Part shown: positions 1 through 9,116 of the stretch, in pieces | Layout of the letters: every line of letters begins with the position of its first letter | Position numbering within the stretch: position 1 is the first letter of the stretch | Source: an uncultured Alphaproteobacteria bacterium | GTDB taxonomy: Bacteria > Pseudomonadota > Alphaproteobacteria > Rs-D84 | Length of the DNA stretch: 64,000 nt | Direction of reading: 5' to 3' | Assembly: GCA_934230415.1 (NCBI GenBank) | Contig: CAKQEW010000004.1 | Location: 44,951 to 108,950, forward strand | The notes under the pieces: generated by a model | The model's database searches: none | What the model was told of the DNA's origin: nothing | What the model saw: the letters and a program-made list of their open reading frames with translations, nothing else | Program-made: the position numbers and the translations under genes

Positions 1-645
1 GCCTGGCTGCGCGATCGGTTGGCGGCGGGGCACGTGTTTTGCAAACTGAACGCGCGCGGAACATGTTTTATTGAATATGCGCCACTGGACACCGCGTGGA
101 CACCGATTATTGGGGACAACTGGTACTATATTTATTGCCTGTGGGTGTTGCCGCCGTTTCGTGGGCATGGGTATGCGCGCGAACTGTTGGAATATTGCAT
201 TGCCGATGCGCGGGCGCACGGTGCGGCGGGCGTTTGTATGCTGGGTGCAGATCGCCAGCGCGCGTGGCTGTCTGACCAGAATTTCGCCCGTGCAAATGGG
301 TTTAAAACCGTAGATACCACAAATAATGGGTATGAATTATTGGCACTGTCCTTTGATGGCAGTGCGCCACATTTCCCAGACGCGGTTAAAAATCCGGCGG
401 TGGATTCAGATGAACTGACCATATTTTATGATGACCAGTGTCCGTATATGGCGCAAACAATTGATATGGTGCGCGAATATTGTGCCGCGCATAATGTGCC
501 GGTGAATTTGCATCATGTGGACACACTGGACGCGGCAAAATCGTTGCCATGTGTGTTTAATAATTTCGCGGTGTTTTATCATGGCCGGTTCCAGACGGTG
601 AATCTGTTGACGGCGGATGCATTGTCACGAATTTTATCAGAATAA
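1..645 (+). CDS. GNAT N-acetyltransferase with YoaP-like C-terminal domain (5' partial)
   Basis: The reading frame is open from the first base of the window, so the N-terminus is missing. The first half is a GNAT fold: the acetyl-CoA-binding segment reads LPPFRGHGYARELLEYC and is followed by a typical second half (LGADRQRAWLSDQNFARANGF). The last ~75 residues (IFYDDQCPYMAQTIDMV...) look like the thioredoxin-like YoaP domain that is found fused behind GNAT domains; it contains one Cys near its start. The acceptor substrate is unknown. The product is probably cytosolic. No terminator is evident; the next promoter begins about 25 bp downstream. Confidence 0.8.
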   Translation, partial: AWLRDRLAAGHVFCKLNARGTCFIEYAPLDTAWTPIIGDNWYYIYCLWVLPPFRGHGYARELLEYCIADARAHGAAGVCMLGADRQRAWLSDQNFARANGFKTVDTTNNGYELLALSFDGSAPHFPDAVKNPAVDSDELTIFYDDQCPYMAQTIDMVREYCAAHNVPVNLHHVDTLDAAKSLPCVFNNFAVFYHGRFQTVNLLTADALSRILSE

Positions 646-670
646 AATACCAAATGTGTGAAAAAACGTG

Positions 671-699
671 TTGACTTTATATTGCGATACTGCTACTGT
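671..699 (+). promoter_or_regulatory. sigma70-type promoter of the ABC exporter gene
   Basis: TTGACT (671-676), a 17-nt spacer and TACTGT (694-699) lie ahead of the ABC transporter start at 726. The leader would be about 20 nt and shows no strong Shine-Dalgarno sequence. Confidence 0.5.
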
Positions 700-725
700 T
701 CGCAGGATGCAATTAAGGTTGTAAT

Positions 726-2498
726 ATGCAGGATTTGCCACAAACCGTTTCTGTGTTTTATATTCGCAGGTTTTGGAGGTATGCAGGTTGTGTGGCGATT
801 TTATTTTTACTGTTAACATTCATTGATTTGTTTGGTGTTGCACTGTTACCGTCGTTTTTCTTGCGGTATGTTGTTGGTGCGTTGGAAAATGCGCCCGCAG
901 CATCGGCACTGCGGATTATTGTTCCGGTTGTTGTTGTGTGGTTGATTGTGCGCGGGGTAATGATTGGCGCGTCTGTATTGCGGTGGACTGTGTTTGATGG
1001 TTTTATCAAATATCGGACGAATAACAAGATATCCGCCGAATTATATGATTACGTGTTTCACCATAATATGGATTTCTATGCGAATTCAATGCCCGGAAAA
1101 ATAGGCAGCCAGATAAACCAGGTTGCCGAAACATTCCCGGCGACAATATCGTTGTTGAGTGATGGGTTGGTATTGCTGACACTGTTTGTGGTGTCGTTTG
1201 TGGCGCTGTTCAGTATTGGGTGGCAATTTGCCGCATTGATTGTTGGCGTGATGGCGTTTCGTGTAATCTGGGGCGCGGTAACATATAAATATGCGATGCG
1301 TGCCGCGGCGGCGCGTGCCGGAGTTATGAATGCATTGCAGGGGCGCCTGTTGGATGCATTGTCAAATTTCCCGGTGGTAAAATTATTTGCACGTACCCAG
1401 TATGAACAGCGCGCGGTTATGCCAGAACGCGCGGCGTTTGAGCGGGCGGGGCGATATGCAAATTACAAATCACGACTGTTCTGGGCACCGGGTAATGTTG
1501 TTGTTGATTGGTTTGGGTTTGGAATGCTGATGTTGCTGTGTGGGTATATGTATGCGGCCGGCGCGGTTTCATTGGCAAATGTATCATTTGTATTGGCATT
1601 GTTTGACAGTCTGAGTGGTATGTCATTTAACCTGATTATGTTAATCAAAGAATTCGTGAATACGTGGGGCAATGCGGTTGGTTCATATAACGCGTTGGTT
1701 CAACCAATTGTGCTGCGTGACGCCCCAGATGCCACGGTATTGCACGTGCCACATGGTGATATTGAAATTCGCAATTTATCATTTAAGTATACCGATAAAA
1801 TGGTTCTGGAAAAACTGTCGCTGCATATTCGTGCGGGTGAACGTGTTGGCCTGGTCGGGTTCAGTGGCGCGGGCAAGACGACATTGGTTAATCTGATTAT
1901 GCGCCTGTATGATCCAACAGACGGCGCAATCTTGATTGATGGCCGTGATATTCGCACGGTTACCCAGGATTCGTTGCATGAAAACATATCATTTATTCCC
2001 CAAGAACCAACGATGTTTAACCGTACCATTGCCGATAACATTGCGTACGGTGCCCCTGGGGCGGATATGCGCCGGATTCGTGGCGCGGCACGTTTCGCGT
2101 CGGCCGATGAATTTATTATGCGTACCCCAGATAAATACCAGACGGTTGTCGGTGATCGTGGAATAAAACTGTCCGGGGGGCAGCGTCAGCGTATCGCAAT
2201 CGCACGTGCGTTATTGAAAAATGCGCCGATTTTGATTCTGGACGAGGCGACCGCCGCACTGGACAGTGAAACCGAGGCCACAATTCAGTCAAGTTTTGAA
2301 AAGTTAAGCCATAATCGCACAACGATTGTTATTGCGCACCGACTGTCAACACTGCGCAATATGGACAGAATTATCGTTTTGGATCATGGTCGTATTTCAG
2401 AAATTGGAACACATCAACAACTGCTGCGCCGCAAGGACGGTATTTATAAACGCCTGTGGCAGATGCAGTCTGGTGGATTTGTCCCAGAAGACCAGTAG
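726..2498 (+). CDS. ABC transporter, fused permease and ATPase (type IV exporter half-transporter)
   Basis: The 590-residue protein has an N-terminal transmembrane region (about residues 15-320, with several long hydrophobic helices) followed by one nucleotide-binding domain. In the latter are Walker A GFSGAGKTT (~378-386), the signature LSGGQRQR (~481), Walker B LILDEATAALD (~502) and the H-loop IAHRLS (~535). This is the architecture of homodimeric MsbA/Atm1-like exporters; the substrate cannot be told from sequence. The gene stands alone between its own promoter and a strong terminator. Its last 60 residues closely resemble the tail of the chimeric ORF at 13482-13952, so at least one paralogue exists or existed in this genome. 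Confidence 0.92.
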   Translation: MQDLPQTVSVFYIRRFWRYAGCVAILFLLLTFIDLFGVALLPSFFLRYVVGALENAPAASALRIIVPVVVVWLIVRGVMIGASVLRWTVFDGFIKYRTNNKISAELYDYVFHHNMDFYANSMPGKIGSQINQVAETFPATISLLSDGLVLLTLFVVSFVALFSIGWQFAALIVGVMAFRVIWGAVTYKYAMRAAAARAGVMNALQGRLLDALSNFPVVKLFARTQYEQRAVMPERAAFERAGRYANYKSRLFWAPGNVVVDWFGFGMLMLLCGYMYAAGAVSLANVSFVLALFDSLSGMSFNLIMLIKEFVNTWGNAVGSYNALVQPIVLRDAPDATVLHVPHGDIEIRNLSFKYTDKMVLEKLSLHIRAGERVGLVGFSGAGKTTLVNLIMRLYDPTDGAILIDGRDIRTVTQDSLHENISFIPQEPTMFNRTIADNIAYGAPGADMRRIRGAARFASADEFIMRTPDKYQTVVGDRGIKLSGGQRQRIAIARALLKNAPILILDEATAALDSETEATIQSSFEKLSHNRTTIVIAHRLSTLRNMDRIIVLDHGRISEIGTHQQLLRRKDGIYKRLWQMQSGGFVPEDQ

Positions 2499-2518
2499 AC
2501 ACTACTTATCATGGTACG

Positions 2519-2550
2519 CCCAGAATGTAGTGTTCTGGGTGTTATTTTTT
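2519..2550 (+). terminator. intrinsic terminator after the ABC exporter
   Basis: The stem CCCAGAA (2519-2525) pairs with TTCTGGG (2533-2539) across a 7-nt loop and is followed by a T-rich run. Confidence 0.85.
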
Positions 2551-2568
2551 AACCCAAGGAGGTAAGCT

Positions 2569-3837
2569 ATGTCGCACTTTGTCGCGGGGATTGATTTCGG
2601 AACAACAAATACATCGGCGGCGATATCAAATGGGGGCGTCCCCCGTATGGTTGACGCGGAATCAGGACACGATACAATTCCAACCGCACTGTTTTTCCCG
2701 AATGCAACAATGGATGTTTTTTGCGGGCGCGCGGCCATTGCCCAGTATCGCGATGGCGATATTGCTGGCCGATTTATGCGCAGTATAAAACGCATCCTGG
2801 GGACAGATTTAATGCGCGGTACCACGGTTGTTGGTGGGCGCGTGGTGAAATATACAGATATCGTCACGCACTTTATGCGATATATGAAATCGCGCATTGA
2901 TGCGGCGGCTGGCACATCGGTGGACAGTGTGATTATCGGTCGGCCGGTGCATTTTCGTGATGATGACGCGGCGGGTGATGCACGTGCGCAATCAGAACTG
3001 GAACAGATTGCCATGGCGGCCGGATTCAAAAACATTGGTTTTCAGTTTGAACCAATCGCCGCGGCGTTCGCGCACGAACAGAATTTAAGCACGGATAAAT
3101 TGGCATTTGTTGTGGACGTTGGTGGTGGGACATCTGACTTTACGGTGATGCGCCTGTCGCCATCACGGCGGGATTTGCCCGATCGTTCAAATGACATATT
3201 GGCAAACACCGGGGTGCGAATTGGTGGCAACGATTTTGACAAGGATTTATCCCTGGCGTCATTTATGCCATTGTACGGCATGGGCGGCCAGTATCGTTCG
3301 GGTGATAAAGTACTGGATATCCCGTCCAGTATGTATATCAGCCTGTCCACATGGTCGGCGGTGAACACGGTGTATAATTACAATGCGTTAAACATGGCGC
3401 GCGGATATGTTGTATGGGGATGCGACCCTGTGCGAACGGCACGCCTGTACCAGATTATTGAAAATCGCCTGGGGCACATTAACCTGGACGCGGTTGAAGA
3501 TACCAAGATGCGTCTGTCGGGGGCAAATTCGGTTCAGACGAAATTGAACTTTTTATCAGATGCACCAATACTGGATACCGCACGCGATACATTTGAACGT
3601 GCAATCGTGACCGATGTCCAGAAAATGTGGTCGGCGGTGGACGCATGTCTGACCGCGGCAGGGGTCCAGAACACAGATATTGGGTTGATTGTCCTGACCG
3701 GGGGATCAACTGAAATTCCGTATATCGCGAATATGGTGCGGGCGGCGTTCCCAAATGCTGAAATTTCATCTGGTAATAAATTGGCCAGTGTTGGTCTGGG
3801 GTTGGCATATGATGCGCGGCGACGTTTCCTGGGCTGA
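2569..3837 (+). CDS. Hsp70-family protein, YegD-like
   Basis: The 422-residue protein keeps the actin/Hsp70 ATPase core: phosphate-1 GIDFGTTNTS (residues 7-16), phosphate-2 VDVGGGTSDF (~182-191) and the adenosine motif VLTGGSTEIP near the C-terminus. It is far shorter than DnaK and lacks the peptide-binding beta domain and helical lid. That matches the YegD group of stand-alone Hsp70-like ATPases, whose role is poorly known. A strong AAGGAGG (2555-2561) sets the ATG. The gene has no partner DnaJ or GrpE nearby. Confidence 0.85.
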   Translation: MSHFVAGIDFGTTNTSAAISNGGVPRMVDAESGHDTIPTALFFPNATMDVFCGRAAIAQYRDGDIAGRFMRSIKRILGTDLMRGTTVVGGRVVKYTDIVTHFMRYMKSRIDAAAGTSVDSVIIGRPVHFRDDDAAGDARAQSELEQIAMAAGFKNIGFQFEPIAAAFAHEQNLSTDKLAFVVDVGGGTSDFTVMRLSPSRRDLPDRSNDILANTGVRIGGNDFDKDLSLASFMPLYGMGGQYRSGDKVLDIPSSMYISLSTWSAVNTVYNYNALNMARGYVVWGCDPVRTARLYQIIENRLGHINLDAVEDTKMRLSGANSVQTKLNFLSDAPILDTARDTFERAIVTDVQKMWSAVDACLTAAGVQNTDIGLIVLTGGSTEIPYIANMVRAAFPNAEISSGNKLASVGLGLAYDARRRFLG

Positions 3838-3923
3838 CCACGACGGGGCATTTGCCGGTTGATTTTATTCCTGTTTTATATAACACTGAAAATATCGTTA
3901 TACACCAACAAAGGAATATATCC

Positions 3924-5363
3924 GTGCCAGAATGCACACATAAACATCGGCCGACGATAAAAAAGACACTGGTGGTGTGGTTGTCGTTCATGCTGATATT
4001 GTTATTGATTTGCAGCATTAAATGGATTACGAAAAATTTTAATCGTATTAATTATGATGAAATCATGCTGGTTCTGGACATCGGAATGCACGGTGTTGAC
4101 AGTGGTTTAATGTGGTCGTTTATTAAAAAGGTTATCCTGCGTGCGCTGCTGTTTTCTGGGCTGATGGGGGGGGGCTACTATATCTTGCGCCCGCGCGTAC
4201 CGTGCGTTGTACTGGTGTTTTATGGGGTGCTGGGGGTGTTGTTGGGTTACCGTGTGTGTACGGCCAACCTGCAGGCGGGCAGTCTGTTTGCATATCACAA
4301 TTCTGATTTTTATGAACAAGAATATGTTGTACCTGATTCTGTGGATATAAAATTCCCGCACCGGAATAATGTGTTGGTGATTGCGCTGGAAAGTATGGAA
4401 AAATCATATATGAACCAGGAACTGTTTGGCGCGCCCGGTCTGATACCAAACCTGGATCGGTTGGAACGTGAAAATATGTCGTTTGAAAACTATACGGCGA
4501 TATCGGGACTGTCGCATACGATTGCGGCAATCACAGGTATGGTTGCCGGACTGCCATTGTTTTATACGGGATATTCTGGGATTGAAAAAATGCGTGGCGC
4601 CACAGGAATTGGAACGGTCTTTGCGCGTGCCGGGTACCAGACGTGGGCGATGTTCCCGGCCAGTGGTAACTTCTCGCTGAAAACAAAATTCATGCACAAC
4701 ATGGGAATGCAAAACGTGTGGGACGGTGAATACATTGCGGAAATGTTGCCGGAAAAACCCGCGGTACAACCATTTGATGGGGTTGACGATTATACCCTGT
4801 TTATGGCAACGCGTCCGAAAATCCAGGAAATTATTAAATCAGGCCGACCATATTTCCTGTTTATGGAAACGGTCAACACGCATTGCGAAGGATACTTTAC
4901 CCCCGCGTGTCGTGATATGGGATTCGCCCAAGAAACGATGGAGGATATCGCCCGGTGCGACGATAAAATTATTTCTGATTTTGTTCATTGGTTCCGTGCC
5001 CAGGATCCGAATGCGGTTGTCATATTGCTGGACGACCATGGCCAGCATGCCGGGGAAATTATGGATAAATTACGTCGTGTGTCCCATCGCCCGTTGACGA
5101 ATGTATTTATAAATGCGCGTGCCATGCGTGGCGTTGATGTTAATCGTCCGGTGTCCGCGATGGATTGGTTCCCAACGATTATAGAGGCCGCCGGTGGTAT
5201 CATACCAAATTGCCGACTGGGGATGGGTACGGCAATGACCGCGCGATGCCGTGATGTTCAAACGTTGCGTGAAAAATATGGCGATGACGCATTGGAAAGT
5301 GAAATGGAACAACCGAACAAATTATACAAACAACTGGTTGTGGGGAAAACAGATGAAAAGTAA
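3924..5363 (+). CDS. OpgB/LtaS-like sulfatase-family phosphoglycerol transferase, membrane-bound
   Basis: The N-terminal part carries several membrane helices (about residues 15-120), and the rest is a periplasmic sulfatase-like domain. It begins NVLVIALESMEKSYM (metal-ligand Glu) and has the nucleophile region GLSHTIAAITG with Thr at about residue 199, like the catalytic Thr of OpgB and LtaS. HCEG and DDHGQHAGE supply later metal ligands. These enzymes move glycerol phosphate from phosphatidylglycerol to a glycan and leave diacylglycerol. I chose GTG 3924 because AAGGA (3911-3915) lies 8 nt upstream; an in-frame TTG at 3852 would add 24 unlikely residues. A G9 run at 4166-4174 lies within the membrane part. 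The gene overlaps dgkA by 11 bp. The acceptor is unknown. Confidence 0.8.
   Translation: MPECTHKHRPTIKKTLVVWLSFMLILLLICSIKWITKNFNRINYDEIMLVLDIGMHGVDSGLMWSFIKKVILRALLFSGLMGGGYYILRPRVPCVVLVFYGVLGVLLGYRVCTANLQAGSLFAYHNSDFYEQEYVVPDSVDIKFPHRNNVLVIALESMEKSYMNQELFGAPGLIPNLDRLERENMSFENYTAISGLSHTIAAITGMVAGLPLFYTGYSGIEKMRGATGIGTVFARAGYQTWAMFPASGNFSLKTKFMHNMGMQNVWDGEYIAEMLPEKPAVQPFDGVDDYTLFMATRPKIQEIIKSGRPYFLFMETVNTHCEGYFTPACRDMGFAQETMEDIARCDDKIISDFVHWFRAQDPNAVVILLDDHGQHAGEIMDKLRRVSHRPLTNVFINARAMRGVDVNRPVSAMDWFPTIIEAAGGIIPNCRLGMGTAMTARCRDVQTLREKYGDDALESEMEQPNKLYKQLVVGKTDEK
4166..4174 (+). repeat. G9 homopolymer inside the phosphoglycerol-transferase gene
   Basis: Nine consecutive G bases encode Met-Gly-Gly-Gly in the first third of the gene. 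A one-base slip would truncate the protein. Confidence 0.9.
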
Positions 5364-5709
5364 TTATACTGGCATTGCCAGAATATTTCGGGCATTTGGC
5401 AATTCATGGGCGGGGGCGCGGTCTGCGTTCCAGAACGAGGCCGCATTTCGCCAGGATATACTGGTATTTATCATTGGTACAATTGTATTGTTAATGTTGC
5501 CAGTCATGTGGTGGCGGCGTGCGCTGATGTTTGCCAGTTTGATATTTATACTGATTGCGGAATTAATAAACACCGCCATTGAAAACACCATTGACCGAAT
5601 TGGCCCAGAATATCACGAATTATCCAAGCGTGCCAAGGATATTGGCAGTGCGGTCGTATTGTTGGCATTTGTGTGCGCAATTGTTGTGTGGGTGGGAATG
5701 TTGGTCTAA
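5353..5709 (+). CDS. dgkA: diacylglycerol kinase (prokaryotic, DgkA)
   Basis: The 118-residue membrane protein has the DgkA signature: EAAFRQD early, then ELINTAIENTIDRIGPEYHELSKRAKDIGSAVVLL. The second block holds the catalytic and nucleotide-binding residues. Three hydrophobic helices fit the trimeric inner-membrane enzyme. It phosphorylates diacylglycerol to phosphatidate with ATP. ATG 5353 is 11 bp inside the end of the upstream phosphoglycerol transferase, so the two are translationally coupled. This makes sense because the upstream enzyme would release the diacylglycerol that DgkA recycles. Confidence 0.95.
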   Translation: MKSNYTGIARIFRAFGNSWAGARSAFQNEAAFRQDILVFIIGTIVLLMLPVMWWRRALMFASLIFILIAELINTAIENTIDRIGPEYHELSKRAKDIGSAVVLLAFVCAIVVWVGMLV

Positions 5710-5717
5710 AATACCCA

Positions 5718-5744
5718 TTGCAAATATACCGAATGTTTTATAAT
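5718..5744 (+). promoter_or_regulatory. promoter of the P-type ATPase gene
   Basis: TTGCAA (5718-5723) and TATAAT (5739-5744) are 15 nt apart (16 nt if ATTGCA is used). ACAGGAGA precedes the ATG at 5771. Confidence 0.5.
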
Positions 5745-5770
5745 AATTACCCTCACAGGAGATAAATATT

Positions 5771-8413
5771 ATGGAACTTTCGGGACTGTCGGATTCTGAT
5801 GTAATAGCCAGCCGACAACGATATGGCAAAAATGTTCTGCCGGAACCCAGGTTGAAAACATGGTTTCAATTTCTGGGTGATACATTCAAAGACAAACTGA
5901 ATTTGATACTATTGGTGTTGTGGGGTCTGTTTGTTGTGTTGTCATTTTTGGGATTTGACAATGTAACAGAGGTTATCGGTATCGGTCTGATTTTGGTCAT
6001 AATCAGTGTGATAAACACAATTACCGGGCTAAAGAGTCAGCGGTTCGCCAACGATTTGCGACGCCAGAATTCGGTGCACTATGTTAACGTGATTCGCAAT
6101 GGACAAAAATCCAGAATCCTGTCGTCTGATATTGTTGTTGGGGATTTTGTTTCATTGGCCGCCGGTGATGGAATATATGCCGATGGATACCTGGTTGATG
6201 GGCAAATTTCTGTGGATAATTCGGCGTTAAACGGTGAATCAGCCAGTGCACCAAAGGTCGCATGGCGCGCGTCGCGCCCGCCGTTTGAAATTGGTGTGCA
6301 TCGCACGGTGTCTGGGGATGATTTCACAGATGAATCCAGTCTGTTTGCCGCCACAATGGTGACGTCTGGCGTTGGAATAATGCGGGTCAGCAATGTTGGC
6401 ACCGCCACAGAAAACGCCGCTGGAATTATCCTGATGCAGGATATTGTCCCCGAAAAAACATCATTACAGATGCAACTGGATGACCTGGCCCAGAAAATCA
6501 GTATATTTGGTTTTGTTGGCGCGGCGATTATTGCGGTAATCCTGCTGGGGGCGGATGTTTGGACGGCCGGCGGAATGACGGCATATTTGGCGGGTGGGGG
6601 ACTGGCGATATTTCGCGATGTGTGCACCGTTTTGACCACGGCGTTTGTTATTATAATTGCCGCCGTACCCGAAGGTTTGCCATTGATTATTTCATTGGTT
6701 ACGTCACAAAACGCGGGACGCATGGCGCGGGCAAATATATTGGCAAAAAATCCTGCCAAGATACCCGAGGCCGGCAATATCCAATTGCTGTGTACTGATA
6801 AGACAGGGACACTGACATATGGAAATATGGTTGTGGCGGATGTGTTTCGTGGTGATGGTGGCGTGTTGGATATGGCGCGTGGGACTACAAAATTGTGTCA
6901 TTTATTACAGAACGCAATCGTGGCGACAAATGGCGCAGAATACATGGGTCGTGAAATCCGGGGTGGAAACAGCACCGATCGCGCATTGCTGGCATTGATA
7001 CCGGGTGCGCAGTATTCCCAAATCCTGGCAAAATTGCGCATCAAACATAAATTGCCATTTGACAGTGCGTATAAATTCACCGCGGCCAATGTGGCGGGAA
7101 ATATGGCGTTTTTCACCGGCGCCCCCGAACGCATTTTGGAACGTGTCACGTCATATGCCGATGATATGGGAAATCCTCAGCCCATTTCACGGCGCGTAAT
7201 AAATAAAATCCTGGCCACGTCGGCGCGCGCCGCCAAACGTGTGTTGGCAATTGCGTATTGCGATGGCGCGGGGCGGGCACCGGCGGGTGAATTACCGCCT
7301 GATTTGGTCCTGGGGGCGTTGGTAACAATTCATGATGGTGTCCGACCAGAGGTCCCGCACGCCGTCGCGCAAATACAACATGCCGGGGTCCAGGTAATGA
7401 TGATAACGGGCGATAACCTGGAAACCGCGATTGCGGTTGCGCGCGATGCAGGAATTGTATCTGGGGACGCGGATGTGTGTATTAATGCGGTGGAACTGGA
7501 ACAAAAATCAGACAGTGCACTGATGCGGTTGTTACCAAAATTGCGCGTTGTGGCGCGTGCGACCCCGACAACAAAATTGCGGATTGTTAAAATATCCCAG
7601 AAATTGCACCTGTGTTGTGGAATGTGTGGTGATGGTACAAATGATGCGCCGGCACTGAAAAAGGCGGACGTTGGGTATGCCATGGGCAATGGCACCGATG
7701 TGACCAAGGACGCCGCCGATATCATCATCACAGACAGTAATTTTGTGTCAATTGTAAAATCTGTATTACTGGGGCGCACGTTTATGCATAACATAACAAT
7801 GTTCTTGCGTTTTCAGTTGCCGATAAATTTCACATTGGTGTTATTAAGTGTGATATTCCCATTGGTCTGGGCGGTGCCAGCATTGGTCGCCAGCCAGATT
7901 TTGATTGTGAATATCCTGATGGACAGCTTGAACAGCCTGGCGTTTGGTGGCGAACCGGAAAAACCAGAATACTTTGATGTGCCACCGGTGCCAAAGGGAA
8001 CGCCGATGTTAACCCATGCAATTAAATGGGAAATTGTTGGATACACGACGGTGTTTATGTCGCTGTTTGCGGGATTGTGGCTGATGCATCGCGGGGGCGT
8101 CTTTGCCGATGGTCAGTATATGACGGCGCGTTTCATATTGTTGGTCTGGGTCGCAATGCTGAATGGATTTAATATCAGAACGACGCGGCTAAATCTGTTC
8201 GCGGGACTGGGGCAAAATATGCGATTTGTTTATATTGCGGCAATGGTGCTTGTTGGCGTGTTTATTCTGGTTCAATACGATGGCATTGTGTTCAATACCG
8301 TGCCATTGAATGTTGCCCAGTGGTGTGCGGTTTTATTACTGGCCACCATGGTGATTCCAATCGGAATACTGGGAAAAATATTGTTTGCAAACCGTCAAAA
8401 ACAGATATACTGA
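5771..8413 (+). CDS. calcium-type cation-transporting P-type ATPase (P2)
   Basis: The 880-residue protein shows a full P2-ATPase order: N-terminal cation-ATPase domain and two helices, an actuator domain with the loop NGES, helix 4 with VPEGLPL (~299), the phosphorylation motif DKTGTLT (~341), then TGD and GDGTNDAPALKKADVG (~619), and six C-terminal helices. The PEGLP motif and FLRFQLPINFT in helix 5/6 point to the SERCA/PMCA group, most likely Ca2+ export from the cytosol. No autoinhibitory C-terminal tail is visible. It has its own promoter and Shine-Dalgarno, and tatD follows after 4 bp. Confidence 0.9.
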   Translation: MELSGLSDSDVIASRQRYGKNVLPEPRLKTWFQFLGDTFKDKLNLILLVLWGLFVVLSFLGFDNVTEVIGIGLILVIISVINTITGLKSQRFANDLRRQNSVHYVNVIRNGQKSRILSSDIVVGDFVSLAAGDGIYADGYLVDGQISVDNSALNGESASAPKVAWRASRPPFEIGVHRTVSGDDFTDESSLFAATMVTSGVGIMRVSNVGTATENAAGIILMQDIVPEKTSLQMQLDDLAQKISIFGFVGAAIIAVILLGADVWTAGGMTAYLAGGGLAIFRDVCTVLTTAFVIIIAAVPEGLPLIISLVTSQNAGRMARANILAKNPAKIPEAGNIQLLCTDKTGTLTYGNMVVADVFRGDGGVLDMARGTTKLCHLLQNAIVATNGAEYMGREIRGGNSTDRALLALIPGAQYSQILAKLRIKHKLPFDSAYKFTAANVAGNMAFFTGAPERILERVTSYADDMGNPQPISRRVINKILATSARAAKRVLAIAYCDGAGRAPAGELPPDLVLGALVTIHDGVRPEVPHAVAQIQHAGVQVMMITGDNLETAIAVARDAGIVSGDADVCINAVELEQKSDSALMRLLPKLRVVARATPTTKLRIVKISQKLHLCCGMCGDGTNDAPALKKADVGYAMGNGTDVTKDAADIIITDSNFVSIVKSVLLGRTFMHNITMFLRFQLPINFTLVLLSVIFPLVWAVPALVASQILIVNILMDSLNSLAFGGEPEKPEYFDVPPVPKGTPMLTHAIKWEIVGYTTVFMSLFAGLWLMHRGGVFADGQYMTARFILLVWVAMLNGFNIRTTRLNLFAGLGQNMRFVYIAAMVLVGVFILVQYDGIVFNTVPLNVAQWCAVLLLATMVIPIGILGKILFANRQKQIY
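8406..8411 (+). promoter_or_regulatory. -10 box placing the transcript start at the tatD ATG (leaderless)
   Basis: TATACT ends 6 nt before the ATG at 8418, so a transcript from it would begin at the start codon. A possible -35 is TTTGCA (8384-8389). It lies inside the end of the ATPase gene. Confidence 0.4.
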
Positions 8414-8417
8414 ATAT

Positions 8418-9116
8418 ATGCAAAAATATATTGATGCACATTGTCATTATACAACGCCGATGCTGCCGGTTATGGGGGCGGTGTTTAATTCTGCAACAAT
8501 GCGGGATTGGGTGCGCGCGGATGATGCGCCATATGCGGGCGCAATTGGGATTCATCCGTGGTACCTGGATGAATTGGCGCCCGATTGGGATGCCCAGATG
8601 GCCCAGTTGCTGCGTGCAAATCCTGATTTAATGGTTGGTGAAATCGGACTGGATGTGGCGCGTGGTGACATTACCCGCCAGATTCCGGTGTTCGTTCGCC
8701 AGATGGCGCTGGCGCATGAATTCGGGCGTGTGGCACATATTCACTGTGTGCGCGCGTGGAATCGGATGTTGCATGTCCTGGCGGCGGGTAAATTGCCCCC
8801 GGCGATTGTTTTTCATAGTTTTCGGGGCAATGCTGAAATTGCGGGTGCCATATTGCAACATACAAATGCGTATTTTTCGTTCGGCCCCATGTGTGATGCG
8901 CGGTCGGTATGCGGGGTGGATATGGAACGGATACTGGTTGAATCAGATGCTGCCGCGCCTGGGGCGGCGGCGGACGCGTTGTCACGTGCGGTTTCGCGAA
9001 TTGCCGAATTTCGCCATATGACACCGGAATCCGTATCCGAAATAATTTATAACAATACAATGGGAATAATACAAAATGCCAGACAGATTACACAGAACAC
9101 GCCTGTTGTTGGGTGA
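8418..9116 (+). CDS. TatD-family metal-dependent hydrolase
   Basis: The 232-residue TIM-barrel hydrolase begins YIDAHCHY (metal-binding HxH) and has GEIGLD, HCV and a late VESDAAAPG (Asp ligand). TatD enzymes are Mg-dependent nucleases/phosphodiesterases. The length is a little short of E. coli TatD (260). There is no Shine-Dalgarno before this ATG, but a -10 box lies 6 nt upstream. The end overlaps tcdA by 41 bp, so the two probably form one unit. Confidence 0.85.
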   Translation: MQKYIDAHCHYTTPMLPVMGAVFNSATMRDWVRADDAPYAGAIGIHPWYLDELAPDWDAQMAQLLRANPDLMVGEIGLDVARGDITRQIPVFVRQMALAHEFGRVAHIHCVRAWNRMLHVLAAGKLPPAIVFHSFRGNAEIAGAILQHTNAYFSFGPMCDARSVCGVDMERILVESDAAAPGAAADALSRAVSRIAEFRHMTPESVSEIIYNNTMGIIQNARQITQNTPVVG

